The notes below the pieces were generated by a model. It had not been told where the DNA came from and did not search any database. It saw only the letters and a list, made by a program, of their open reading frames with translations. From Actinomycetes bacterium (GTDB lineage Bacteria > Actinomycetota > Actinomycetes > Mycobacteriales > Mycobacteriaceae), in assembly GCA_023404955.1 (NCBI GenBank), contig JAEXZY010000154.1:1-64000 (forward strand): DNA of 64,000 nucleotides. The letters run 5' to 3'. Position 1 is the stretch's first letter. Every line of letters starts with the position of its first letter. Shown in pieces: positions 22,168-29,374 of this stretch. The position numbers were made by a program, and so were the translations under genes.

Positions 22168-22965
22168 TCATCGATTCACTGGCCGGATCAGCGTGAGGCC
22201 GTCGCGCACGGGGATGAGCACCTGTTCGGTCCGGGGGTCGGCGGCCAGCGCTCGGTTGAATTCGGCGATGGCCGCGCCGTTCTCGGTCGTGGTACCGGTC
22301 CACGGTTGGCCCTGCATCAGGGTGTTGTCGACGGCGATCACCGCGTCGGGGGCCAGCAGTGTGGAATCGAGCAGCAGGTCGAGGTAGGCCTGGTATCCGC
22401 CTTTGTCGGCGTCGATGAACACGAAGTCGAAGGACTCCTCACCACCGCTGGCCAGCCGGCGCAGCGTCTCGAGCGCGGGCCCGAGTTCGATGCGGATGCG
22501 GTGTCCGACGCCGGACTGGTCGAACGCCGACTGCGCCAGTTCGGCTGCGCCCGGGTCGATCTCGCATGCCACGACCGTGCCGATGTCGGGCAGTGCCTCC
22601 GCCATCGCCAGCGCGGAGTACCCGGTGAACATGCCGATCTCGAGCACCCGCACTGCCGAGGTCATTCGGATCAGGAACTTCAGCAGCTGACCTTCGACGT
22701 GCCCGGAGAGCATCTCTTGCTCAAGACCGTCGTGCCAGGGCTGGGTGCTGGTGGCGCGGGCCAGGTCGGCCAGCGCCGGGGACTCCCCAGTGGTGCTCGA
22801 CGCCACGTAGGAGTCCAGTCCGGCCGCCAGATCCCGCGCCCGGCAGAGCTTGTCGAGTACGTCCGGATCGACGGTGCCGCACACCTGCTCGCAGAGCTCG
22901 GCGAGCTGCGCGGCGAGAATCGAGGTCGGCGTGACCGGCCGGGGTGCGGCGACCGTGTCAGGCAT
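22168..22965 (-). CDS. mysB: O-methyltransferase MysB (4-deoxygadusol-forming)
   Basis: 265 residues from ATG 22965, overlapping the mysA stop by 8 bp. SAM-binding RVLEIGMFTGYSALAMAEALPD and metal region FDFVFIDADKGGYQAYLDLLL, followed by VDNTLMQGQPW. The segments TTGESPALADLA and LEQEMLSGHVEGQLLKF match what I recall of cyanobacterial MysB closely, and they set it apart from the Rv0187-like methyltransferase nearby. MysB methylates 2-demethyl-4-deoxygadusol to 4-deoxygadusol. Order and coupling with mysA and mysC support the call. Confidence 0.92.
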   Translation of the reverse strand: MPDTVAAPRPVTPTSILAAQLAELCEQVCGTVDPDVLDKLCRARDLAAGLDSYVASSTTGESPALADLARATSTQPWHDGLEQEMLSGHVEGQLLKFLIRMTSAVRVLEIGMFTGYSALAMAEALPDIGTVVACEIDPGAAELAQSAFDQSGVGHRIRIELGPALETLRRLASGGEESFDFVFIDADKGGYQAYLDLLLDSTLLAPDAVIAVDNTLMQGQPWTGTTTENGAAIAEFNRALAADPRTEQVLIPVRDGLTLIRPVNR

Positions 22966-24175
22966 CGACGGTGGCGTAGGTGAACGCGTCCACGCCGTCG
23001 CCTCCGCGGTCGAACTCGGCGCACAGCTTCTTGTGCAGCGTGAGCGTGTCGACGAGCTCGTCGACGGTCACGTCGTTGAGGAAGCGGCAGCTGCCGATCG
23101 GGTCGGGCACCGCAGCACGAAGGATGCCGTCGCGGGTGCGCAGGATGGCGGCCGTCGCCGTCTCGAGGAGCTCTGGAGTCAGGTAGTCCGAGTCCAGCGC
23201 CAGACCGAGCGCGCTCATCGTCGCGAGCACGCGGTCGCGTCCACCCGCGGTGAGCAGACCGCGCCGCTCGGCCAGAGTGACCGACAGCGCCATGTCGATG
23301 CTGATCGCGTGCCCGTGGAAGAACGGTGTCGGCGGGGTCAGCTCCAGGGTCGGACTCCACGTGTGCCCGAACGCGATCACCCGGTCCAGGTCGATCTCGT
23401 GCAGGTTGGGTGCTTCCAGTTCGAGCATCGTCGCGATCGCCTCATAGGTGAGCCGGTGCGCGACCGCGCGGAGGCGTTCGTCGCCGCCGAGGTGGCCGAA
23501 GCGGGTGGTGAGCAGCTCGGGGCCGAAGCGTTCGAGCATGTCGAAGATCTCGGCGTTGCCGACGACCGAGATCTTGATCAGCTCCGCCATCCCGTTGCGG
23601 ATCTGGTCCTCGGGCAGCGTTTTGAGGAACGAGAAGTCCAGGAACACCTGACGTGATGCGTGGTAGGCGCCGAGGCGGTTCTTGTGGTGTCCGTGGTTGA
23701 CCGCGACCTTGATCGACACGCTCGCGTCGATCAGGCCGATCAATGTCGTCGGGATGCGCAGGTAGGGGGTGTTGCGGCGGTAGCTCGCGCACGCGAATCC
23801 CGCGACGTCGGTGGTCAATCCACCGCCGACGACCAGGACGGGTTCGGTGCGCACCAGGCCGAACTCGTCGAATGCGGTGACGATCCGTTCGAACGTCTCC
23901 AGCGACTTGGCGGTTTCGTGAATGTGTACGCCGATGACCGTCAGGTCGATCCCGTAGTGGGCGAAGTAGGCGTTGATGCTGTCGCGGTAGAGGTCGTAGA
24001 CCACCTCGTCGACCACCATCAAGGTGCGACCGTACGGCAGGTAGGCCTCGGCCAGCTCGCGGTTGGCCACGTCGAACACGCCGTTGACGTAGGTCAGGTC
24101 ATAGGAGATGCGCTCGTAACCTTCGACGTGAAAGTTGCTCTCGGAGGCGGTGACTCGGGCGGTGAGGTCGCTCAT
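22958..24175 (-). CDS. mysA: sedoheptulose 7-phosphate cyclase, 2-demethyl-4-deoxygadusol synthase type (MysA)
   Basis: 405 residues from ATG 24175; a longer upstream extension is only the antisense of the HAD gene. Dehydroquinate-synthase-like fold: NAD region PVLVVGGGLTTDVAGFACASYRRNTPYLRIPTTLIGLIDASVSIKVAVNH, metal ligands in NGMAELIKISVV (Glu), AFGHTWSPTLEL and FHGHAISIDMAL (His), C-terminal RGG-x-GVD. The N-terminus FHVEGYERISYDL and the whole course match cyanobacterial DDGS (Ava_3858). It converts sedoheptulose 7-phosphate to 2-demethyl-4-deoxygadusol. The related EEVS differs at only a few residues, but mysB/mysC/mysD neighbours favour DDGS. Confidence 0.9.
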   Translation of the reverse strand: MSDLTARVTASESNFHVEGYERISYDLTYVNGVFDVANRELAEAYLPYGRTLMVVDEVVYDLYRDSINAYFAHYGIDLTVIGVHIHETAKSLETFERIVTAFDEFGLVRTEPVLVVGGGLTTDVAGFACASYRRNTPYLRIPTTLIGLIDASVSIKVAVNHGHHKNRLGAYHASRQVFLDFSFLKTLPEDQIRNGMAELIKISVVGNAEIFDMLERFGPELLTTRFGHLGGDERLRAVAHRLTYEAIATMLELEAPNLHEIDLDRVIAFGHTWSPTLELTPPTPFFHGHAISIDMALSVTLAERRGLLTAGGRDRVLATMSALGLALDSDYLTPELLETATAAILRTRDGILRAAVPDPIGSCRFLNDVTVDELVDTLTLHKKLCAEFDRGGDGVDAFTYATVDA

Positions 24176-24194
24176 GGAAGGTCCGTTCGGGAGG

Positions 24195-24860
24195 TCAGGC
24201 GGCGGCCAGGGAGACGACGCGGTCGGCGTCGAGCTGGTCGGCGATGTCGGTGGCGTCGGCGAATTCGGCGCCGGAGGTGTTGGCGTTGGGGAAGGCGATG
24301 CAGCGCAGTCCGGCGGCGCGGGCTGCACGCACCCCACCGACGTTGTCTTCGATGGCGACGGCGTCGGCGGGGGTGAGGCCCAGCCAGTCCAGCGCCAGAA
24401 CGTACGCCGCCGGAGCCGGCTTCTTCTCCTCGACATGGTCGTCGTACACGATGACGTCGAAGGTGGAGGCGTCGACCTGCGGGTCCAGCGCGGCGAGCAG
24501 CGCGTCGACGTTGGCCTTGGAGGTCGTGGTGACGAAGCCGAGCTTGTGTCCTGCGGCCTTGGCGTGCTCGATGGTCTCGCGCACACCGGGGCGGAGGATC
24601 AGCGTGACTTCGGCCAGGAGCTGTTGGAACAGTTGAGATTTGGTGGCGTGTATGGCCGCGGCGTCGACGTCCTCGCCGCGGTCGGCGGCGAAGTCGGCGA
24701 TGCGCTGGGCGCCCCCGTTGCCGCCAAGCATGCTGCGGTAGTCGTCCTGGGACCAGTTCCAGTCCAGCCCGTGCTGGGCGAACGCGTCATTGAAGGCTTG
24801 GCGTTGCAGCTCCGAGGTGTCGGCAAGCGTGCTGATCGATCCGAAAAGAATGGCGGGCAT
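24195..24860 (-). CDS. HAD-IA (CbbY-like) protein with degenerate nucleophile motif
   Basis: 221 residues from ATG 24860 with an AAGGGAA ribosome site. The cap and later motifs are intact: motif II LGFVTTTSK, motif III Lys in HVEEKKPAPAAY, motif IV VAIEDNVGGVRAARAAG. Motif I reads ILFGSISTLADT, where active HAD enzymes have F-D-x-D-G-T-L-x-D; both catalytic Asp residues are replaced (Gly and Ile). It is therefore unlikely to be a normal phosphatase. It is the first gene of the mys operon, 19 bp before mysA, so a regulatory or sugar-phosphate-binding role in supplying sedoheptulose 7-phosphate is possible inference. Confidence 0.8.
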   Translation of the reverse strand: MPAILFGSISTLADTSELQRQAFNDAFAQHGLDWNWSQDDYRSMLGGNGGAQRIADFAADRGEDVDAAAIHATKSQLFQQLLAEVTLILRPGVRETIEHAKAAGHKLGFVTTTSKANVDALLAALDPQVDASTFDVIVYDDHVEEKKPAPAAYVLALDWLGLTPADAVAIEDNVGGVRAARAAGLRCIAFPNANTSGAEFADATDIADQLDADRVVSLAAA

Positions 24861-24967
24861 GAGAATTCCCTTCTCGCAGAGAGGTTTTCGAGCGTGGCTC
24901 CTCGGGCGCCGGGTGCTGGACGCGAATCAGAGGAAAAGCTGTCAATCGACCGTTTCTGGATCTACAG

Positions 24968-24998
24968 TTCATTAGTACACAGGCCAGTCACTAATGAA
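24968..24998. promoter_or_regulatory. 31-bp inverted repeat, candidate TetR operator of the mys cluster
   Basis: Arms TTCATTAGT (24968-24976) and ACTAATGAA (24990-24998) are perfectly complementary over 9 bp, with a 13-bp spacer. It sits between the divergent tetR and HAD-mysABCD transcripts. On the minus strand the left arm also reads TACTAA, a possible -10. A perfect TTGACA (minus strand, 24945-24940) lies nearer the HAD gene but lacks a convincing -10. Confidence 0.65.
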
Positions 24999-25061
24999 AA
25001 CCCCGTTCATCGATTCAGATTCTGACGCGTTGGTGACACACCCGGAACGGAAGGTGCCACC

Positions 25062-25628
25062 GTGCCCAGCAGTGCGGACATGCCAGCAGAGGATGCGCGG
25101 GTGGCCCGCACCCGCGGGGATGTCTCGCGTGCGGCGTTGGAGGTGTTGCGGTCCGACGGATTCGACGACCTCACCCATGCCCGAGTGGCTGAGCGGGCCG
25201 GTTACTCGAAGACCACGCTTTACGCGCACTGGCCGTCGCGGCTCGACCTGCTGCGCCTGGCCCTCGACGCACTGGGCCGGCTGCCTCACCACCGGCCGAC
25301 CGGCGACCTGCGCGCCGATCTGGTCGCCGAGCTGACCGCGTTCCGCCGCAGCCTCGCCGAGCTGCGGCTGGACCGCCTGCTGTGCGGATTGGCCGACGAC
25401 GGTGCGGGTGCCGACGCGGCACCGTTGCGTGACCGGATCACCGCCGAAGCGCAGCACGGGCTGCGAGAACTCCTTGCCCGCCGGTTCACCGGGGCGCGGT
25501 TGGATGCAGCGCTGTCGATGCTGACCGGTGTCGTGGCCTGTCCGCCGCTGATGGCGGGGACGCTGCCCGATGACGTCGCGCTCGCCGAGGCGGTGGACAT
25601 GCTGCTCGGTCCGGGTGAGACTCCGTGA
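25062..25628 (+). CDS. TetR family transcriptional regulator, divergent from the mys operon
   Basis: 188 residues from GTG 25062, with GGAAGG nearby. The N-terminal HTH is VARTRGDVSRAALEVLRSDGFDDLTHARVAERAGYSKTTLYAHWPSRLDLLRLALD (about 14-69), the TetR signature being YSKTTLYAHWPSR. The C-terminal ligand domain is not characteristic. It is divergent from the HAD-mysABCD-dioxygenase operon over a 201-bp control region containing a 31-bp inverted repeat, and it overlaps the hydrolase gene downstream. I infer that it represses both transcripts; the inducer could be a light or oxidative-stress product or a pathway intermediate. Confidence 0.85.
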   Translation: MPSSADMPAEDARVARTRGDVSRAALEVLRSDGFDDLTHARVAERAGYSKTTLYAHWPSRLDLLRLALDALGRLPHHRPTGDLRADLVAELTAFRRSLAELRLDRLLCGLADDGAGADAAPLRDRITAEAQHGLRELLARRFTGARLDAALSMLTGVVACPPLMAGTLPDDVALAEAVDMLLGPGETP

Positions 25629-26403
25629 GGTGACGGGATACCTCGGGTATCGGGCGGGCGACGGGGACACCGAGTGGGGCGACTTCTTCGATGCCCGGAT
25701 GGCGCCCCTACCCGGCCACGTCGTCGATGCACTGCACCACGGCCCGCAGGCCGCCCCACTTCTGCTCGACTTCGCCGACGTGCCCGCGCTGCTCGATGAC
25801 GGGCACCACGCGACCGAGACCGGATACGGCTGTTCACACACCGGCGAGGTCATCGTGGCGGTCCGCACCGAGATGCCGGGAGTCACCCCGGCGATGTGGG
25901 ACTGGTGGTTCGGCTGGCACGGCAGCGACGCACGACGCTACAAGCTGTGGCACCCCCGCGCCCACGTCTCGGCGCGCTGGGCCGACGGCGGCGGTGACGG
26001 CGGCTACGTCGGGCGGACCTCGCTCGTCGAGGAGTACATCGGCTCGACCTTCACCCGCGCGGCGATCCGGTTCGTCACCCCTGCAGAACTCGGCTTGTCA
26101 GCCCCTCGGTCAGCCGCAGCGGTGACGGTCTGCGCGCGGCTCGGTTCCGCCGATCTCCCGGTCGACATCGGGTGGCTGGTGCATCAGATCAGATCGGTCG
26201 ACGGCGGCGCGGAGATGCGTTCGCGGTTCTGGCTTGGCGGCCCGCACATCCGGGTTCGACGCGCAAACAGGCTGGCCGACACCGTCGTTCGGCCGATAGC
26301 GCACCGACAGCTCCCCGATCCGCGCGACCTGCTCGTGCACTGCGCGCAGGAGATGAACCATCTCGCCGGCTTCCTGCCCGCCCTCCACCAGCGGTTCACC
26401 TGA
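25615..26403 (+). CDS. 2,4-diacetylphloroglucinol hydrolase-like (PhlG family) C-C hydrolase
   Basis: 262 residues from GTG 25615 (GTG 25630 is equally possible). The family pattern is clear: EVIVAVRTEMPGVTPAMWDWWFGWHGSDARRYKLWHPRAHVSA, SLVEEYIGS, and near the C-terminus LVHCAQEMNHLAGFLP. Candidate zinc ligands are the His of HPRAH, a Glu of VEEY and the H-x3-E pair in HCAQE, as in PhlG. PhlG cleaves an acetyl group from diacetylphloroglucinol by C-C hydrolysis. The gene overlaps tetR, so it belongs to the same regulon. Whether it detoxifies a phenolic or acts on a cyclohexenone of the mycosporine pathway is open. Confidence 0.75.
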   Translation: MRLREVTGYLGYRAGDGDTEWGDFFDARMAPLPGHVVDALHHGPQAAPLLLDFADVPALLDDGHHATETGYGCSHTGEVIVAVRTEMPGVTPAMWDWWFGWHGSDARRYKLWHPRAHVSARWADGGGDGGYVGRTSLVEEYIGSTFTRAAIRFVTPAELGLSAPRSAAAVTVCARLGSADLPVDIGWLVHQIRSVDGGAEMRSRFWLGGPHIRVRRANRLADTVVRPIAHRQLPDPRDLLVHCAQEMNHLAGFLPALHQRFT

Positions 26404-26427
26404 CGCGGTGCGGGTACACCCTGACCC

Positions 26428-26811
26428 GTGTGGACAGTGAGCAGACGGATTCCCGCGCCCGCCGACACGGTGTGGCAGATTCTGACCGATCTCGACGCGT
26501 GGCCCGTCTGGGGGCCCACCGTCGCCGGCGCCGAACTCGACCGCGGCGGTTTCGAACTCGGGGCCACCGGCCGGGTGTGGACGCCCGTCGGCGTGCCACT
26601 GCCGTTCACCATCACCGAACTCGACCCGGGCAGGAGCTGGGCATGGCGGGTGGCCGGGGTGCCGGCGACACGCCACGGTGTCGAACCCGCGCCGGGCGGG
26701 TGCCGGGCATGGATGAGCGCCCCCGTCTGGGCGCCCGCCTATCTGCCCGTGCTGGCGGTGGGTTTGCGCCGCATCGGCGACATGGCGGTTGATTCCAGCG
26801 CGAGCGGGTAA
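26428..26811 (+). CDS. SRPBCC family protein
   Basis: 127 residues from GTG 26428. Typical polyketide-cyclase/START pattern: WTVSRRIPAPADTVWQILTDLDAWPVWGPTV at the start, then PVGVPLPFTITELDPGRSWAWRVAGV. The C-terminal helix is present but short (LPVLAVGLRRIGDMAVD). No ligand can be assigned. It lies 24 bp after the hydrolase gene and could be part of the TetR operon, or belong with the small membrane protein downstream. Confidence 0.7.
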   Translation: MWTVSRRIPAPADTVWQILTDLDAWPVWGPTVAGAELDRGGFELGATGRVWTPVGVPLPFTITELDPGRSWAWRVAGVPATRHGVEPAPGGCRAWMSAPVWAPAYLPVLAVGLRRIGDMAVDSSASG

Positions 26812-26850
26812 CCCCGGAGCCGTCGGGTTACGCCAAGCAAGGAGCACATC

Positions 26851-27132
26851 GTGATCGGAACAATCATCGGCGCCATTGTCGTCGGTCTCATCGTCGGTGC
26901 GTTGGCGCGCCTGGTCATGCCGGGCAAGCAGAACATCGGTGTGGTCATGACGATCGTGCTCGGGGCACTGGGCTCGTTCCTCGGGGCCTGGGTTTCGTAC
27001 AAGCTCGGCTACTCCAACCAGAACGGCGGCTTCAAGATCATCCCGTTCCTGGTCGGCATCATCTTCGCGATCGTGCTGATCGCGGCCTACCTCGGCATCA
27101 CCGGCAAGCGCAGCACCGGGCCGCGCGTCTAG
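26851..27132 (+). CDS. GlsB/YeaQ/YmgE family small membrane protein
   Basis: 93 residues from GTG 26851, with an AAGGAG ribosome site 7 nt upstream. Three hydrophobic segments: IIGAIVVGLIVGALARLVMPG, VVMTIVLGALGSFLGAWVSY and FLVGIIFAIVLIAAYLGITG. G-A-L-A-R-L-x-x-P-G followed by a Gly-rich second helix is the transglycosylase-associated/YeaQ signature. Members are stress-induced envelope proteins of uncertain function. It sits immediately before an SRPBCC gene with no gap, so the two are likely co-transcribed. Confidence 0.8.
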   Translation: MIGTIIGAIVVGLIVGALARLVMPGKQNIGVVMTIVLGALGSFLGAWVSYKLGYSNQNGGFKIIPFLVGIIFAIVLIAAYLGITGKRSTGPRV

Positions 27133-27573
27133 ATGGCGGTCACCGAAACCCGCGAGACCGTCATCAAGGCGTCTCCCGCGGAGATCCTGGACGTCCTGTA
27201 CGACCTGGAGTCGCTCACCGAGTGGTCCTCGGCGCACCAGAAGGTCGAAATACTCGAACGCGACGACGAGGGCCGGCCGAAGCGGTCCCGTCAGGTCGTG
27301 AAGATCGTCGGGGTCAGCGATGAACAAGTGCTCGACTACTCGGTGCACGACGACGGGGTGAGCTGGACCCTGGTGAGCTCACAGCAGCAGCGCGCGCAAG
27401 ACGCCCGCTACACACTGACCCCGGAGGGCGAGAAGACCAGGGTGCGGTTCGAGCTGACCGTGGATCCGACGGTGCCGCTGCCCGGCTTTCTGATCAAGAG
27501 GGGTGCCAAGGGTCTGATGGAGACGGCGACCGACGGCCTGCGCAAGAGGGTGGAGTCCCGAAAAGGCGGATAG
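27133..27573 (+). CDS. SRPBCC family (cyclase/dehydrase-like) protein
   Basis: 146 residues starting directly after the preceding stop. Pattern TRETVIKASPAEILDVLYDLESLTEWSSAHQKVEILERDDEGRPKR, as in mycobacterial polyketide-cyclase/dehydrase-annotated proteins, with C-terminal helix FLIKRGAKGLMETATDGLRKRVES. No catalytic residues are assignable; lipid or hydrophobic ligand binding is the family expectation. A 189-bp gene-free gap follows, containing the promoter of the ThDP enzyme. Confidence 0.75.
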   Translation: MAVTETRETVIKASPAEILDVLYDLESLTEWSSAHQKVEILERDDEGRPKRSRQVVKIVGVSDEQVLDYSVHDDGVSWTLVSSQQQRAQDARYTLTPEGEKTRVRFELTVDPTVPLPGFLIKRGAKGLMETATDGLRKRVESRKGG

Positions 27574-27698
27574 ATTTTTCTGGACCTCGCCGCCGGCGCA
27601 TCGAGCGTTCAGGTAGCGCGTGACGTGGTGTTCGGACGTGATCGGCCGCCTCGTGTCGTCATTCCGTGACGTGCGTGCCGGGCACGATGAACGAACTG

Positions 27699-27727
27699 TT
27701 GCGGCTGGTCAGCTGCGGCCCTACCGT
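27699..27727 (+). promoter_or_regulatory. promoter of the ThDP enzyme/symporter operon
   Basis: TTGCGG (27699-27704), 17 bp, TACCGT (27722-27727); the start codon is 35 bp downstream. Only moderate match to SigA consensus. Confidence 0.35.
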
Positions 27728-27762
27728 GGGGCCACCGCGAACCCTGGCCAGAAAGATCCGTT

Positions 27763-29364
27763 ATGGACCGCAACGGTGGCGACGTCGTCGTCGAGACGCT
27801 GACTGCGCTCGGTGCCAGCCACGTCTTCGGGATTCCGGGGCAGAACGCGCTGGGACTGTTCGACGCGATCCGGCGCAGCGACCTGACGTTCGTCAGTTCT
27901 CGGGTGGAGAACAACGCGGCGTTCGGTGCTGACGGGTATGCCCGCGCGACCGGAGAGGTCGGTGTGCTGTTCCTGTCGACCGGGCCGGGCGCGCTGACCG
28001 CGCTCGGCGCGCTGCAGGAGGCGTACGCCACGGGCGTGCCGGTGCTCGTGATCGCGAGTCAAGTGCCGCGCGCATTTCTCGGGCTGCGGCGCGGCGCCCT
28101 GCACCAGCTCGACGACCAGGCGCGCAGCGCGATCAACGTCACCAAAAGCACTGCGCTGGCGACGAACTCGGGCCAGTTGCCGACGCTTCTCGCCGATGCG
28201 TGGTCACTGGCGCAGTCCGCGCCCGCCGGTCCGACATGGGTGGAGATCCCCCAGGACGTCCTCCTCGACCCGGCTGATGTGCCGCCGGTGACGTCGGTGC
28301 CCACCGGGGTGACCGCACGGGCACCGCGCGACGATGTCGTCGCCGCGGCGGCGGAACGCCTCGATGCCGCAGAACGGCCGGTGATCCTGGCAGGGGGCGG
28401 CGTGCGTCGCTCGCCGGGCGGTTCCGACGCACTGGTCGCCCTCGCTGAGGCACTCGATGCGCCGGTGGTCTCGACCGTCGGCGGTAAAGGCGCCATCCGC
28501 TTCGACCACCCGCTCTCCGCAGCATCCTGGATCGAGGACCGGTACACCACCGATCTGCTGGCCGGAGCCGACGTCCTGCTCGCTGTGGGGACGGCGATGG
28601 GCGAGGTGACCGGCAACTACCACACTCTCGAGCCACACGGCACGGTCATCCACGTCGACGCCGAGGCGCGCGTGCTGGGCGCCAACCACCCCGCACTGAC
28701 CATCCACGCCGACGCGGCGCAGGCCTTGCGCGCGCTGACGCGGCGGGTGACTCACCGCGACAGCGATGACGCCGCGCGGATCGCCGCGGACCTGCGGGCA
28801 GCGGTCGAAGGGCGGCTGGCCGCACAGAACCTGGGCACCGAGCGCACGCTGATGCGCGATCTGCGGCAGGCGACTCCCGCTGCGGCGCAGTCATTCTGGG
28901 ACATGACGATCGCCGGCTACTGGGCGTGGTCGGTCTGGGACCCGCTCGACGGCGAGTTCCACAGCGCCCAGGGCGCGGGTGGGCTCGGCTTCGCCTTCCC
29001 TGCGGCGCTGGCCGCAGCGCTGGGCACCGGGCAGCGCACGCTGGCGGTGTCGGGCGACGGCGGGGCGATGTACTCGATCGCCGAACTGGCCACCGCCCGC
29101 CAGCACGACGCGGACGTCACCTGGCTGATCGTCGACGACGGCGGCTACGGAATCCTGCGCGAATACATGACAGACACCTTCGGTCAAGCGACCGCCACCG
29201 AGCTCACGCGTCCCGACTTCGCTGCTTTGGCAACCAGTTTCGGCATTCCTGCGCACATCGCCTCCCTCGAGACCGTCGGCGCCACCGTCGCCGACACGTT
29301 CGGCACCCGCGGCCCCGCCGTCGTCGTGCTGCCTGCGCACCTCACGATGTTCTCCGCCACCTAG
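27763..29364 (+). CDS. thiamine diphosphate-dependent enzyme (acetolactate synthase/decarboxylase superfamily)
   Basis: 533 residues. N-terminal PYR domain with the catalytic Glu in FVSSRVENNAAFGADGYARATG and the LSTGPGALTALGALQEAY motif; central domain PVILAGGGVRRSPG; C-terminal PP domain with the ThDP motif VSGDGGAMYSIAELATARQHDADVTWLIVDDGGYGILREY. The usual N-N of the motif is D-D here. The substrate is unknown; the superfamily includes benzoylformate and indolepyruvate decarboxylases, oxalyl-CoA decarboxylases and acetolactate synthases. It is followed after 10 bp by a sodium-solute symporter, suggesting uptake and cleavage of a 2-keto acid or similar carboxylate (inference). Confidence 0.8.
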   Translation: MDRNGGDVVVETLTALGASHVFGIPGQNALGLFDAIRRSDLTFVSSRVENNAAFGADGYARATGEVGVLFLSTGPGALTALGALQEAYATGVPVLVIASQVPRAFLGLRRGALHQLDDQARSAINVTKSTALATNSGQLPTLLADAWSLAQSAPAGPTWVEIPQDVLLDPADVPPVTSVPTGVTARAPRDDVVAAAAERLDAAERPVILAGGGVRRSPGGSDALVALAEALDAPVVSTVGGKGAIRFDHPLSAASWIEDRYTTDLLAGADVLLAVGTAMGEVTGNYHTLEPHGTVIHVDAEARVLGANHPALTIHADAAQALRALTRRVTHRDSDDAARIAADLRAAVEGRLAAQNLGTERTLMRDLRQATPAAAQSFWDMTIAGYWAWSVWDPLDGEFHSAQGAGGLGFAFPAALAAALGTGQRTLAVSGDGGAMYSIAELATARQHDADVTWLIVDDGGYGILREYMTDTFGQATATELTRPDFAALATSFGIPAHIASLETVGATVADTFGTRGPAVVVLPAHLTMFSAT

Positions 29365-29374
29365 GAAGGTCACC

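Noticed and set aside
22958..24175. 2-epi-5-epi-valiolone synthase (acarbose/validamycin-type) as the product of the cyclase
   Set aside because: EEVS is the closest alternative, but the neighbours are MysB, MysC and MysD homologues and the sequence is nearer to the cyanobacterial DDGS as recalled.
24176..24586. N-terminal extension of mysA
   Set aside because: The extension is Thr/Pro/Arg-rich, runs through the HAD gene in another frame, and does not match S7P cyclases; ATG 24175 gives the family length.
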